From NCBI RefSeq assembly GCF_000758685.1, contig NZ_CP009286.1, positions 5,499,001 to 5,563,000 of the forward strand: DNA of 64,000 bases. Reading direction: 5' to 3'. Under the pieces are notes generated by a model, which saw only the letters and a list, made by a program, of their open reading frames with translations, was not told where the DNA came from and did not search any database. Positions 51,140-59,544 of this stretch are shown here, one piece after another; the stretch's first letter is position 1; each line of letters begins with the position of its first letter. The position numbers were made by a program, and so were the translations under genes. The stretch comes from Paenibacillus stellifer. GTDB lineage: Bacteria > Bacillota > Bacilli > Paenibacillales > Paenibacillaceae.

Positions 51140-52543
51140 ATGAATCAACATTCAACCGTTTCCGAACCAGCGGAAAGCCTGGACTCCCCTGTGGTAACCA
51201 CTCTTCCACGGGAAGGGCTGCTCACCGCACTGTTCAGCATAGCCGTCGTGCTCGTTATTATGAATACGGCGATGTTCAATGTGGCGCTGCCCGATGTTAC
51301 GGCTGCTTTCGGTATCTCGGCCTCCGCCACCTCCTGGATCGTAACCGGATATTCGATCATGTTCTCGATCTCATCCATTACCTTCAGCCGGCTGTCCGAC
51401 TTCATGCCGATCCGCCGTCTGCTCACCATCGGCCTGCTGACACTCGGAGCGGCTTCGGTAGGCGGCTTCTTCAGCAGCAGCTTCTTGCTCCTGCTCATTG
51501 TGCGCATCGCACAGGCATCCGGCTCGGGCGCCGTCATCTCGCTGTCGATGGTGCTGTTCACCCGCTATGTGCCTTTGGACCGCCGCGGCAAAGCCATGGC
51601 CACCATTATGTCGGCAGTCTCGCTCGGTCTGGGCCTCGGTCCGGTGGCCGGCGGCGCCATCGTCGAATATCTCGGCTGGCACTGGCTGTTCGCGGTGACG
51701 GCGGCCGTGCTGCTGCTGGTTCCCTTCTTCCATACACTGCTGCCTAAGGAAGCGCCAAGCCAAGGCTCCTTCGACGGGCTCGGCGGACTGCTGCTCGGCA
51801 TCGGCACCACGGGCCTTCTGCTGTTCCTGACGAGCGGCCTCTGGATCGGGCTGGCCGCCGGATTAGCCTCACTGGCCATTTTCGTGTTCCGCATCCGCCG
51901 GGTACCGGAGCCGTTCATCCTGCCGGCCCTGTTCCGCAACCGTTCCTATATGGTGCTGGCGCTGGTGGGGATTGCCTCCTATCTGTGCAGCTTCGCGACC
52001 TTATTCCTGCTCCCGCAGATTCTGATCCATCTCTTCGGCTTCACCGCGAGCCACGCCGGCCTGGTCATCTTCCCCGGCTCCCTGCTTGCCATTATCGTCT
52101 CTCGCAAGGTGGGACGGGTGATCGACCGCTACGGCAACGCCGGCATTCTCCTGTATGCGCCGCTGCTTGTCCTGGGCGCGACCGTGCTGTTCGCCCTGTT
52201 CGCGGGCCATTCGTGGATCGCCATCATGCTGGTCTACATGCTCATGAGCTTGTCCTTCACCAGCCTGCAGAGCGGCGTATCGAACGAAATCTCCCGCATC
52301 CTGCCGTCCGGCCAGATCGGTTCCGGCATGGGACTATTCCAGCTGCTGCAATTCGTCAGCGGCGCTTTCAGCATCGCGATGTCGGCAAGCGCACTCGAAT
52401 GGCAGCATGGCCTGCCTCTGCCAGACGCGTACGCCAACATCTACTGGGGCCTCTCGGTCGCCGCGCTTATCGCGATTGTGTCGGCCTTCGCGTACCGCCG
52501 GAGCAGCCGGGCGGAGAGCCTCATCGATATGGCGGATGCTTGA
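51140..52543 (+). CDS. MFS multidrug-type exporter (DHA family)
   Basis: A 467-residue transporter with about 12-14 membrane helices. DHA signatures are visible: FNVALPDVTAAFG after the first helix (motif D1-like), RLSDFMPIRRLL in the 2-3 loop (motif A), SGSGAVISLSMVLF, and SLGLGLGPVAGGAIVEYLGWHWLF (motif C, drug/H+ antiporters). The start follows GAAGGAG. Expression is probably induced when the divergent ArsR repressor releases the operator at 51071-51116. The substrate is unknown. Confidence 0.9.
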   Translation: MNQHSTVSEPAESLDSPVVTTLPREGLLTALFSIAVVLVIMNTAMFNVALPDVTAAFGISASATSWIVTGYSIMFSISSITFSRLSDFMPIRRLLTIGLLTLGAASVGGFFSSSFLLLLIVRIAQASGSGAVISLSMVLFTRYVPLDRRGKAMATIMSAVSLGLGLGPVAGGAIVEYLGWHWLFAVTAAVLLLVPFFHTLLPKEAPSQGSFDGLGGLLLGIGTTGLLLFLTSGLWIGLAAGLASLAIFVFRIRRVPEPFILPALFRNRSYMVLALVGIASYLCSFATLFLLPQILIHLFGFTASHAGLVIFPGSLLAIIVSRKVGRVIDRYGNAGILLYAPLLVLGATVLFALFAGHSWIAIMLVYMLMSLSFTSLQSGVSNEISRILPSGQIGSGMGLFQLLQFVSGAFSIAMSASALEWQHGLPLPDAYANIYWGLSVAALIAIVSAFAYRRSSRAESLIDMADA

Positions 52544-52577
52544 GGACTTCACGTATTCCGCGAAAGGCTAACGCAAG

Positions 52578-52623
52578 AAAGAGGCTCCCCGCAGATCTTC
52601 ACGATCTCTGGGGCAGCCTCTTT
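52578..52623 (+). terminator. bidirectional terminator between the MFS gene and the YciI-like gene
   Basis: AAAGAGGCTCCCC (52578-52590) pairs with GGGGCAGCCTCTTT (to 52623), with inner GATC pairing and T or A flanks. The two neighbouring genes are convergent. Confidence 0.82.
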
Positions 52624-52652
52624 CCGCTTGCCTTCATGCATTCCGCTATTGC

Positions 52653-52946
52653 TCACTCTTTGCCGAGAAATCCGCTTAGCACCTGCTGATGCAGCACCGG
52701 ATTAAACGATACCAGCTCGTAAGACGCGGCGCCTTCCCGGTAGAACGGATCGTTCTCCAGTACCTTCAGCAGCTCCTCCCGGCTCTCCCCCTTGGCGACA
52801 ATAACACCGCCTGTACGCGGGTTGCGCGGACCGGACACGAGGAACCGGCCGCCGTCATATTGTGTTCTCAGAAATGCCCGATGCTCCTCAAGCAGCTCGT
52901 CAATCCGCTCAATCGGTGCGGTGTAGGTTAACAGTACGATGAACAT
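52653..52946 (-). CDS. YciI-like (YCII-related) protein
   Basis: A 97-residue small dimeric alpha/beta barrel-type protein: FIVLLTYTAPIERIDELLEEHRAFL at the start, the GPRNPRTGGVIVAKGESREEL core, and DPFYREGAASYELVSFNPV near the end. The conserved His in EHRAFL and Asp in NDPFY form the putative active site of YCII proteins, whose reaction is not known in general. AAAGGAGG is before the ATG. Monocistronic. Confidence 0.9.
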   Translation of the reverse strand: MFIVLLTYTAPIERIDELLEEHRAFLRTQYDGGRFLVSGPRNPRTGGVIVAKGESREELLKVLENDPFYREGAASYELVSFNPVLHQQVLSGFLGKE

Positions 52947-53011
52947 TCGGCTTCCTCCTTTTGCTCATATCATCCAAACTGAGGTCTCCTCACCCCTCAA
53001 GGCGATGGATA

Positions 53012-53962
53012 TCATTCATTAGGCGATGCTTCCGCGCTATCCTTTAATCCACGGACAAAAGCTTCAAAGCTCGGAGCCAGATACGTGATTTTATTACCAT
53101 TCTCCTTGGCCACATGAATAACCTCAGGCTCGCCGTCATTGCCGGACGGGCGGTAATCCAGCATCACGACTTCATTCTCGTCAGGGCATTCCCCGATAAT
53201 GACGCCGAACTCCGGATAGTCTTCATGGATGACACGGGCTCTGCTGCCCCGCTCCCCGCACAGAGAGTGGCTCTTGTCCCTGCCGATGCCGAGGAGGCCA
53301 GTGACCTCAATATATTCGCTAGAATCCGGATCGCCTACAGGGAAGTAACGTTTACGGGGAACCCCGCCGTTATGCTCTTTCATCATCTGAATATAAAAAG
53401 CGGGCAGCTTGAAGACCAGCTCGTCCTCCACCGAAGCAATCTGCTCATCCGTTGGCGGGTCGAGGCGGTATTGTTCGTCGGCCTGCTCACTGTCCTCCCA
53501 AAAATCGGCGAGATCAAGCGCTGTATCCGTATTCACAGGTAAGGCTTTCCGCTTCGCTGGCGGAGCTTGAACCGGCTTTTGCTTCTTCGCTTTCGGCTCT
53601 TCCGGCTCCTCATCCTCCGTATCCTCCAGAGCCTCCAGGAACTCCAGCGTGTCTTCATCGTCCGGCGCCAGCCGGTCTGCGGCTTTGAAGGCCCGCTTCG
53701 CTTTCCCAAACTGCTCGGTGTAGTAATAGGCGATGCCGATGCGATATTGCCAGAGCGGGTCATCCTGCCCCTCTTGTTCAATCTTCTTGAAGATGGCAAT
53801 GGCTTCATCGTAACGCTTCAGATTGTTCATAGCTCTTCCCAAATGGCTGTTCAGCGCATAGTCTCTGTCCTCTTCGGGAATTTCCATAATCGCCTCGACG
53901 ATTTGGTCGAATTCGTCTTCCTCATGCCAGGTTTCCAGTTGATCCAGCAAATTATCCTGCAT
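53012..53962 (-). CDS. TPR - SMI1/KNR4 fusion protein
   Basis: A 316-residue cytoplasmic protein. Residues 1-105 hold two or three TPR-like helical repeats (RAMNNLKRYDEAIAIFKKIEQ, YRIGIAYYYTEQFGKAKRAF), followed by a very acidic and lysine-rich linker (about 108-150) and a SMI1/KNR4 domain (about 165-310: DEQIASVEDELVFKLPAFYIQMM, NGGVPRKRYFP, EYPEFGVII-like core, VVMLDYR). SMI1/KNR4 proteins are often immunity proteins against contact-dependent or polymorphic toxins, but many are housekeeping orphans. No toxin gene is adjacent. AGGAGG precedes the ATG. Confidence 0.85.
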   Translation of the reverse strand: MQDNLLDQLETWHEEDEFDQIVEAIMEIPEEDRDYALNSHLGRAMNNLKRYDEAIAIFKKIEQEGQDDPLWQYRIGIAYYYTEQFGKAKRAFKAADRLAPDDEDTLEFLEALEDTEDEEPEEPKAKKQKPVQAPPAKRKALPVNTDTALDLADFWEDSEQADEQYRLDPPTDEQIASVEDELVFKLPAFYIQMMKEHNGGVPRKRYFPVGDPDSSEYIEVTGLLGIGRDKSHSLCGERGSRARVIHEDYPEFGVIIGECPDENEVVMLDYRPSGNDGEPEVIHVAKENGNKITYLAPSFEAFVRGLKDSAEASPNE

Positions 53963-54076
53963 TCCTCATGCCTCCTACTTTAACTCCTTGGTGTGATTAT
54001 AGCACTTCCTGGGAGGACTTCTCCACGCGCTGCAAGGGCAAGCTGGCCGTAGCGCCTCTACAGGCAATTTTCCGGC

Positions 54077-54109
54077 AAAAAAAGAGATACCCTCTGCGAG
54101 TATCCCTTT
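54077..54109 (-). terminator. Rho-independent terminator of mqo
   Basis: On the minus strand AAAGGGATAC pairs with GTATCTCTTTTTTT around a CTCGCAGAG-type loop, giving a T7 tail about 85 bp after the mqo stop. Confidence 0.8.
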
Positions 54110-54191
54110 CCATCTGTCATCCAGCAAGCCTGCCCTATTCCCCGAAGTTTCCTAACGAGATCATACGATCCGCATATACCCCGCCGGGTAA

Positions 54192-55703
54192 TCACTTGTT
54201 GATCAGCTCGCCGTGCTTCGCCGTATCCGCCAGCCCCAGCGACTGCGCGGCAGAAGCTTGAATGTCATGCAAAATATCAGGATTATTCAACAGCGACACG
54301 CCGTAAGCAGGAACCATCTCTCTGATTTTCGGCTCCCAGGCCATCTTATGCTGCGGGAAGCATCTCTCGATGACCTCCAGCATGACCGAGACGGCGGTAG
54401 AAGCACCCGGTGAAGCGCCGAGCAGGGCTGCGACCGACCCGTCGGCAGCGCTGATCACTTCCGTGCCGAATTGCAGCGTTCCTTTGCCGGCAGCCGTATC
54501 CTTGATAATCTGCACACGCTGGCCCGCCACTACCAAATCCCAGTCTCCGCTCTCGGCGTTCGGGACGAACTCCCTTAAGGCTTCCATGCGCTGTTCTTTC
54601 GACAGCATCACCTGCTGAACCAGGTATTTGGTCAAAGACATGTTCTTGGCGCCGGCAGCCAGCATGGTGGTGAGGTTGCTTGGCTTCACTGACGTGATCA
54701 GATCAAACATCGAGCCAAATTTCAGGAACTTGGGCGAGAAACCGGCGAACGGTCCGAAGAACAACAGCTCTTTCTTGTCGATGACCCGCGTATCCAGATG
54801 CGGAACCGACATGGGAGGAGCGCCGAGCGCGGCTTTTCCGTACACTTTGGCATGATGCTGCGCAACAATTTCAGGCCGCTCGCACACCATGAACAATCCG
54901 CTTACCGGGAATCCGCCGATGCCTTTGCCTTCGGGAATTCCGGATTTCTGCAGCAGATGCAGGCTTCCTCCCCCGCCACCGATAAAGACGAACCTCGCCG
55001 TGTGGCGTTCTGCGGTGCCGCTGCTCACATCCCGCACTTTCAGCTCCCACGAGCCGTCGCCCATTCGCTTCATATCGTCGACTTGATGGTTGAACTTGAT
55101 ATCAGCGTTCCGGCTCTTCAATTGATCAAATAAGATGCGCGTTAACGCACCGAAATTGACGTCCGTCCCCGATTCGATTCTTGTCGCCGCTATCGGCTGA
55201 TTCAGCGCCCGGTTCTTCATCATTAGCGGAATCCATTCCATCAGCTTGGCCGGGTTATCGGAAAACTCCATACCCTGAAACAGCGGGTTTCGTGAAAGCG
55301 CTTCAAATCGTTTCTTCAGGAAAGTGACATCCTGCTGCCCCTGTACGAAGCTCATATGAGGCACCGGTACGATAAAATCACGTGGATTCCGAATTCGGCC
55401 GCTATTTACGAGGTATGCCCAAAATTGCTTGGAGAACTGATACTCTTCATTTACCTTGACCGCTTTGCTAATATCGATGGAACCATCCGGCTGCTCCACG
55501 GTGTAGTTCAGCTCGCATAAGGAAGAATGGCCCGTGCCCGCATTATTCCATTCGTTAGAGCTTTCCTCTCCTGCGCTTGCTCGCCGCTCGAACACGGTAA
55601 TGCTCCACTCCGGCATCAATTCTTTCAGCAGAGATCCCAGCGTTGCACTCATGATTCCAGCACCAATCAAGATCACATCGGTTTTCGTTTGTCGGTTGCT
55701 CAT
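54192..55703 (-). CDS. mqo: malate:quinone oxidoreductase
   Basis: A 503-residue FAD enzyme that oxidises malate to oxaloacetate and passes electrons to the quinone pool at the membrane. The N-terminal dinucleotide site is [50 protein letters not shown] and [13 protein letters not shown], and the C-terminal [20 protein letters not shown], are diagnostic for Mqo. It is full length for the family and stands alone. Its hairpin terminator is at 54077-54109. AAGGACGG precedes the ATG. Confidence 0.95.
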   Translation of the reverse strand: MSNRQTKTDVILIGAGIMSATLGSLLKELMPEWSITVFERRASAGEESSNEWNNAGTGHSSLCELNYTVEQPDGSIDISKAVKVNEEYQFSKQFWAYLVNSGRIRNPRDFIVPVPHMSFVQGQQDVTFLKKRFEALSRNPLFQGMEFSDNPAKLMEWIPLMMKNRALNQPIAATRIESGTDVNFGALTRILFDQLKSRNADIKFNHQVDDMKRMGDGSWELKVRDVSSGTAERHTARFVFIGGGGGSLHLLQKSGIPEGKGIGGFPVSGLFMVCERPEIVAQHHAKVYGKAALGAPPMSVPHLDTRVIDKKELLFFGPFAGFSPKFLKFGSMFDLITSVKPSNLTTMLAAGAKNMSLTKYLVQQVMLSKEQRMEALREFVPNAESGDWDLVVAGQRVQIIKDTAAGKGTLQFGTEVISAADGSVAALLGASPGASTAVSVMLEVIERCFPQHKMAWEPKIREMVPAYGVSLLNNPDILHDIQASAAQSLGLADTAKHGELINK

Positions 55704-55884
55704 GTTTACCGTCCTTATCCCCTACGATTTGCAGGAAGGATGCAGGCGCTCCTGCTTAGGCGCCACAACAAGCCAGGTATGACCTAGTTGCACACGTTAT
55801 CTGGATCTACTCATATCTATTCCTAGTGTATCACTATTGGGTTTAGATTTTAATATTTATCTAATTTTTTATGCATCTCCGTTA

Positions 55885-55931
55885 ATAAAAAAATAAAACC
55901 TCCGGCTCCATAAATTCATGGATCGAGGGTT
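55885..55931 (-). terminator. Rho-independent terminator of the deacetylase gene
   Basis: On the minus strand AACCCTCGATCCAT pairs with ATGGAGCCGGAGGTT (two interruptions), followed by TTTATTTTTTTATT. It starts 16 bp past the stop at 55947. Confidence 0.8.
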
Positions 55932-55946
55932 CTAAGGTTCATCCTA

Positions 55947-57260
55947 TTATTTTAAAATGGCGAATTTCAGGTTCTTCTCTTTCAGATACCCGATGATCTC
56001 GGGCAGCGCCTCTACAGTCAGCCGGTCTTCATGCAACACATATACGCCTCCGGAGGCACTAACCTTATGGAAGTAATTTAGAATATCTTCCTTCCTGTCA
56101 GCATTCCAGTCTTCCGGATCGCGGTTCCACATGAGAAGCTTCAGCTGCTGCCCACCCGCGCTGGAAATAAGACTTTTATTGATCAAGCCGTACGGCGGAC
56201 GGAACAAGGTAACGGGAGTATCGGTAATCGACTCCAACAGCTTGGAGGTCCTCGCTAAATTGGCGGCCTGCTCGGCAGGACTTGCCTTCGTCAGCTTACT
56301 GCTATGGTCCCAGGAATGATTGCCGATTGCCATCCCATGCTCACTCGCGTAAGCAACAGCTTCCCGGTTATGCTCGACATTCTGGCCGATGAACATAAAG
56401 GTCGCCGCCAATTTCCTGTTGGTTAAGATGTCCACAATCTTCTTCGTATACGGAGAGGGGCCGTCGTCAAAGGTTAGCGACACATAGCCCTTTGGCAGCC
56501 CAAAGAAAGGCTGCTCTGCGCCAATCTCCACGACTTCATACTCTTTATACTCCTCAGCCGGCGGCGGTGGTGCGGTCTCCTGCGGCGGTGCAGTCTCTTG
56601 CTGCACTTCAGCTATGTTCTTCACAACCGGTACCGGTTCAACCCTTATGGGGAGACTCCCGATCGATTGCGGCAAGTCTGCTTTCGTCGACTCGGTGGTT
56701 GCCGCAGCCTTCAACTCACCCATATCCCGTTTCAAGGCGTCAGCGCTATTGGCCAGCCAGTTGTCCTTAACCTGAATACACAGCAAGGCCAGCAGCCCGG
56801 CGATCATCAAATAACGCGCAGCCTTCCTTATACTGCGTGCGGACATTCGGCCGGTTCGATGCGGTTCGGCTTCATTGGCGGCATCAGCTAACGGCAGCTC
56901 AGGAACAAGCTCATACCCGGGAATCAAGGAGGACTTCAATTGCCGGATTCGCTGCAGCTGCTCCGCGAACAATTTCGTGCAAGTGAAATACAGCGTCTCC
57001 CTTACGGCATCCGTTGTTCTTACGATCGAACAATAATACGTATTTCGATAGGGGTCCCACTTCGGATAAGGGGAAAGACGCACACGATCCCCATTCAATG
57101 GGTGCAGCGCATTCAAAGAAGAATATGTCAACTCATCGATTTCCATCGCATATGAAGCTTGTGTGTCCTGATGGGTAACACCGATTCTGATCTGGAAACG
57201 ACCATCCGGCACTATCCCAAGCGACAGCAACTCTATCACCTGTGTGCTATACGTTTCCAT
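55947..57260 (-). CDS. membrane-anchored NodB-type polysaccharide deacetylase with unknown N-domain
   Basis: A 437-residue protein. Residues 1-140 are an uncharacterised cytoplasmic beta-rich domain; one membrane helix (about 148-165) leads to a Pro/Glu-rich extracytoplasmic spacer (170-240) and a NodB deacetylase domain (about 250-437). Catalytic motifs are complete: YVSLTFDDGPSPYT (Asp pair), AIGNHSWDHSS (two metal-ligand His), LFRPPYG, LLMWNRDPEDW and GGVYVLHED. Substrates of this family are N-acetylated glycans such as peptidoglycan or chitin-like polymers. It lies 44 bp downstream of the coiled-coil gene on the same strand, suggesting an operon. Terminator at 55885-55931. Confidence 0.88.
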   Translation of the reverse strand: METYSTQVIELLSLGIVPDGRFQIRIGVTHQDTQASYAMEIDELTYSSLNALHPLNGDRVRLSPYPKWDPYRNTYYCSIVRTTDAVRETLYFTCTKLFAEQLQRIRQLKSSLIPGYELVPELPLADAANEAEPHRTGRMSARSIRKAARYLMIAGLLALLCIQVKDNWLANSADALKRDMGELKAAATTESTKADLPQSIGSLPIRVEPVPVVKNIAEVQQETAPPQETAPPPPAEEYKEYEVVEIGAEQPFFGLPKGYVSLTFDDGPSPYTKKIVDILTNRKLAATFMFIGQNVEHNREAVAYASEHGMAIGNHSWDHSSKLTKASPAEQAANLARTSKLLESITDTPVTLFRPPYGLINKSLISSAGGQQLKLLMWNRDPEDWNADRKEDILNYFHKVSASGGVYVLHEDRLTVEALPEIIGYLKEKNLKFAILK

Positions 57261-57304
57261 TCGTTCTCTGCCCTCAGTCTTATATTCTCGTCATTCGATT
57301 GAAC

Positions 57305-58027
57305 TCACTCCGATGACGACACGTCATTGCTGCCTGTCTTTGGCGAGAAAGGTGCCGTCATGCGTGTGGTAAAGTCATTGACAATGTTGACCAGATACGC
57401 CTTCTCTTCTCGCTGCACTTCGAACTTCTGCTTCACATGCGTATACTCGATCTCGAGCTTGCTGATCTTCTCTTCCAGATCACTGATTTTTCTGTTCTTC
57501 TCAGCCTGTAATTCGTTATTCTTCTGAAGAAGAGCTTCATATTTCTGCCGCTCCAGCTCATTCAGACTCTTCAATTCTTCCGTTTGATCGGACAAGGCTG
57601 TCTGGAGCTCCCGGTAATCCTCCATCATCTGATCGACCTTCAGGTTCTTCTCGGTCAGCTTCCGTTCCAATTCCAGGATGCTCTTCTCGCGGTCTTCAAT
57701 GACCTTATTCAAATGCTTCAGGTCCCGACTCAACCGCTCGATGTTCCCGTTCGCATAGTTTAATCGGTCCTGCAGTTCGTTATGGCTTTCCTCTACGCGC
57801 TGTTTGGCCTGGACCATCTGCTCTACGGCAAACACCAGATCAAGAGACGGCTTGTCCATATGAGATTTATTGGAAAATATGGAGTAAGCGCGCCCTTCTC
57901 CCGTCTCGGTATTGCCTGAATCTGCCAAAGGTTCCTCAAGCATATAGTCAGAGACCGTTTGTTCATTTATATCTTGCACCGTTCGCTGTTCAGAAGAGTT
58001 CTTCTTTTTGAGGAAAGGCGAAAACAT
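57305..58027 (-). CDS. coiled-coil protein of unknown function
   Basis: A 240-residue soluble protein. After an acidic, probably disordered first 55 residues, heptad-rich coiled coil runs from about 65 to 215 (VEQMVQAKQRVEESHNELQD, then LSRDLKHLNKVIEDREKSIL and LEEKISKLEIEYTHVKQKFE), ending in a short Ser/Asp-rich tail. No membrane segment and no recognisable catalytic domain. AAAGGGGGG precedes the ATG. It is the first gene of a probable two-gene operon with the deacetylase and may be its cytoplasmic scaffold, which is inference only. Confidence 0.75.
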   Translation of the reverse strand: MFSPFLKKKNSSEQRTVQDINEQTVSDYMLEEPLADSGNTETGEGRAYSIFSNKSHMDKPSLDLVFAVEQMVQAKQRVEESHNELQDRLNYANGNIERLSRDLKHLNKVIEDREKSILELERKLTEKNLKVDQMMEDYRELQTALSDQTEELKSLNELERQKYEALLQKNNELQAEKNRKISDLEEKISKLEIEYTHVKQKFEVQREEKAYLVNIVNDFTTRMTAPFSPKTGSNDVSSSE

Positions 58028-58446
58028 ATTTACCCCCCTTTTGCGGAAAAATGTCGCAAAATAGCATGCTTATCCAATCAATTATAGAATAATTACCGAT
58101 ATTTGGAGTGGGACTAAAGCACCTTTTTTAGCTTAATGCCGGCCTATCCGGTCCTAAAAAGTACGATTATCAAGTAGAGAATAGGAATCAAAAGGCCCAA
58201 ATTCTGTTCCAAGTTGCAGTTAAGCACACGGAATCGGCTGCTTGACATTGCGTTCTGAAAGCCTCGAAAGTGCAAATTCGCATTTGTACCGCCCCCAGAT
58301 CACCCATAATTAGACAGGTTGTCGTCCTCTTCTATTGGAAGCACAGCCCCATTGAATCCGCTTACAAATCGTTTTTTGTTAAACAAGTACCTATATTGGG
58401 CGGATCAACATACCGTGTAGAAAAAAAACGGATGTGTATGTGAGAT
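58028..58446. other. 419-bp intergenic region, no gene recognised
   Basis: This divergent gap between the coiled-coil gene and the lipocalin-like gene is more AT-rich than its surroundings. I see no coding frame, tRNA, long hairpin or repeat in it. The left end should hold the promoter of the coiled-coil operon and the right end that of the lipocalin-like gene. The A8 tract at 58421-58428 is the only notable run. Confidence 0.6.
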
Positions 58447-59544
58447 ATGTATGCAAATCAACGTTTGACCTCCTTCGATCCTGCCGATCACCCCGCGTCG
58501 AATTTGGAATGGTGGTACTCTTATGCTTTTCTCACAGGAAGCCTGGGCAACCATTATGCATTGGCGGTATCTTTCTTTCGGGTTGGAGAAGTGCCCCTGT
58601 TGAAAGGCCATTATCTGATCTATTCCCTAGTCCGGCTCCGCGAGGGAAAGGTCGAGACACGATCGCTGTTGGACCGCAGCCTGACCAAGCATATGATCGT
58701 TCTCTATCTTCCCTTGTATCTCCTTATGAATCCGGGGGACCGAATGATCCGGCAGCAATACGAAGAACTGCTAAAGGGAAACATGCCGGAGCCGCATGTA
58801 CTCCTGACCCATGCTTCCGTACAGTCTTCCCCAACCAGGCTTCATTACGGCAATTCCCAATTCATCTTCGAAGAGAAGCCGGAGCCGCATTATCAGCTGC
58901 ACATAACCGACCCCTCTTTCCAAATCCGATTGAAGTTCCGCCCTCTAAAGCCGGTATCCTCCATTGATGAGGAAGGAGCCCTGAATCGGTTCCGTTATTA
59001 TTCGATAACCCGAAATCAGGTGTTCGGGGAACTCCAGCAATCCGGAATGACCGAAACGTTAACCGGGGAAGGATGGATTGACCACCAGTGGGGGCGGAAT
59101 TACGGTCTTATCTCGGGAATGGGCTGGGATTGGTTCGGGCTGCAGCTGGAGGATGGGCGGGAACTACTCATCAGCAGATTGCGTCCGGCGCACTCCGGGT
59201 CACCGGATAACCCCATAGCCAAATTAATTGCTGCAGACGGTGCCATTGCGACTACAGAGAAGGTGTCACTTCAGCCGCTTAAATACTGGAGAAGTATATA
59301 TTCCGGCGCCAGATACCCGGTGGAATGGGATATATCCCTTCCTGATTTTGCGATGAATCTGCATGTTGCTCCACTTCTTAATCACCAGGAAATTGCAATT
59401 ATCGGACCTCTTAAAGCGATCTGGGAAGGCGCCTGTTCCGTTACGGGGGAGTCCCTTTCTCCTCAAGGTATCCGAGCAGCAATCAATGGGAAGGGGTTCA
59501 CCGAGCTAGTCGGTTATGCCTCAGTCACATCGAAGAACGAATGA
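58447..59544 (+). CDS. lipocalin-like CrtC/AttH-family protein
   Basis: A 365-residue protein with the two-lipocalin-domain layout of CrtC (carotenoid 1,2-hydratase) and AttH relatives. ASNLEWWYSYAFLTGSLG starts the first barrel, and LTGEGWIDHQWGRNYG, then GMGWDWFGLQLEDGRELL start the second; the WIDHQWG motif is the family hallmark. CrtC hydrates carotenoids; AttH-like members have unknown hydrophobic ligands. No signal peptide is visible. The ribosome binding site is weak (GGATG 14 bases upstream). Its last 20 bases overlap the convergent GMC oxidoreductase gene. Confidence 0.82.
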   Translation: MYANQRLTSFDPADHPASNLEWWYSYAFLTGSLGNHYALAVSFFRVGEVPLLKGHYLIYSLVRLREGKVETRSLLDRSLTKHMIVLYLPLYLLMNPGDRMIRQQYEELLKGNMPEPHVLLTHASVQSSPTRLHYGNSQFIFEEKPEPHYQLHITDPSFQIRLKFRPLKPVSSIDEEGALNRFRYYSITRNQVFGELQQSGMTETLTGEGWIDHQWGRNYGLISGMGWDWFGLQLEDGRELLISRLRPAHSGSPDNPIAKLIAADGAIATTEKVSLQPLKYWRSIYSGARYPVEWDISLPDFAMNLHVAPLLNHQEIAIIGPLKAIWEGACSVTGESLSPQGIRAAINGKGFTELVGYASVTSKNE

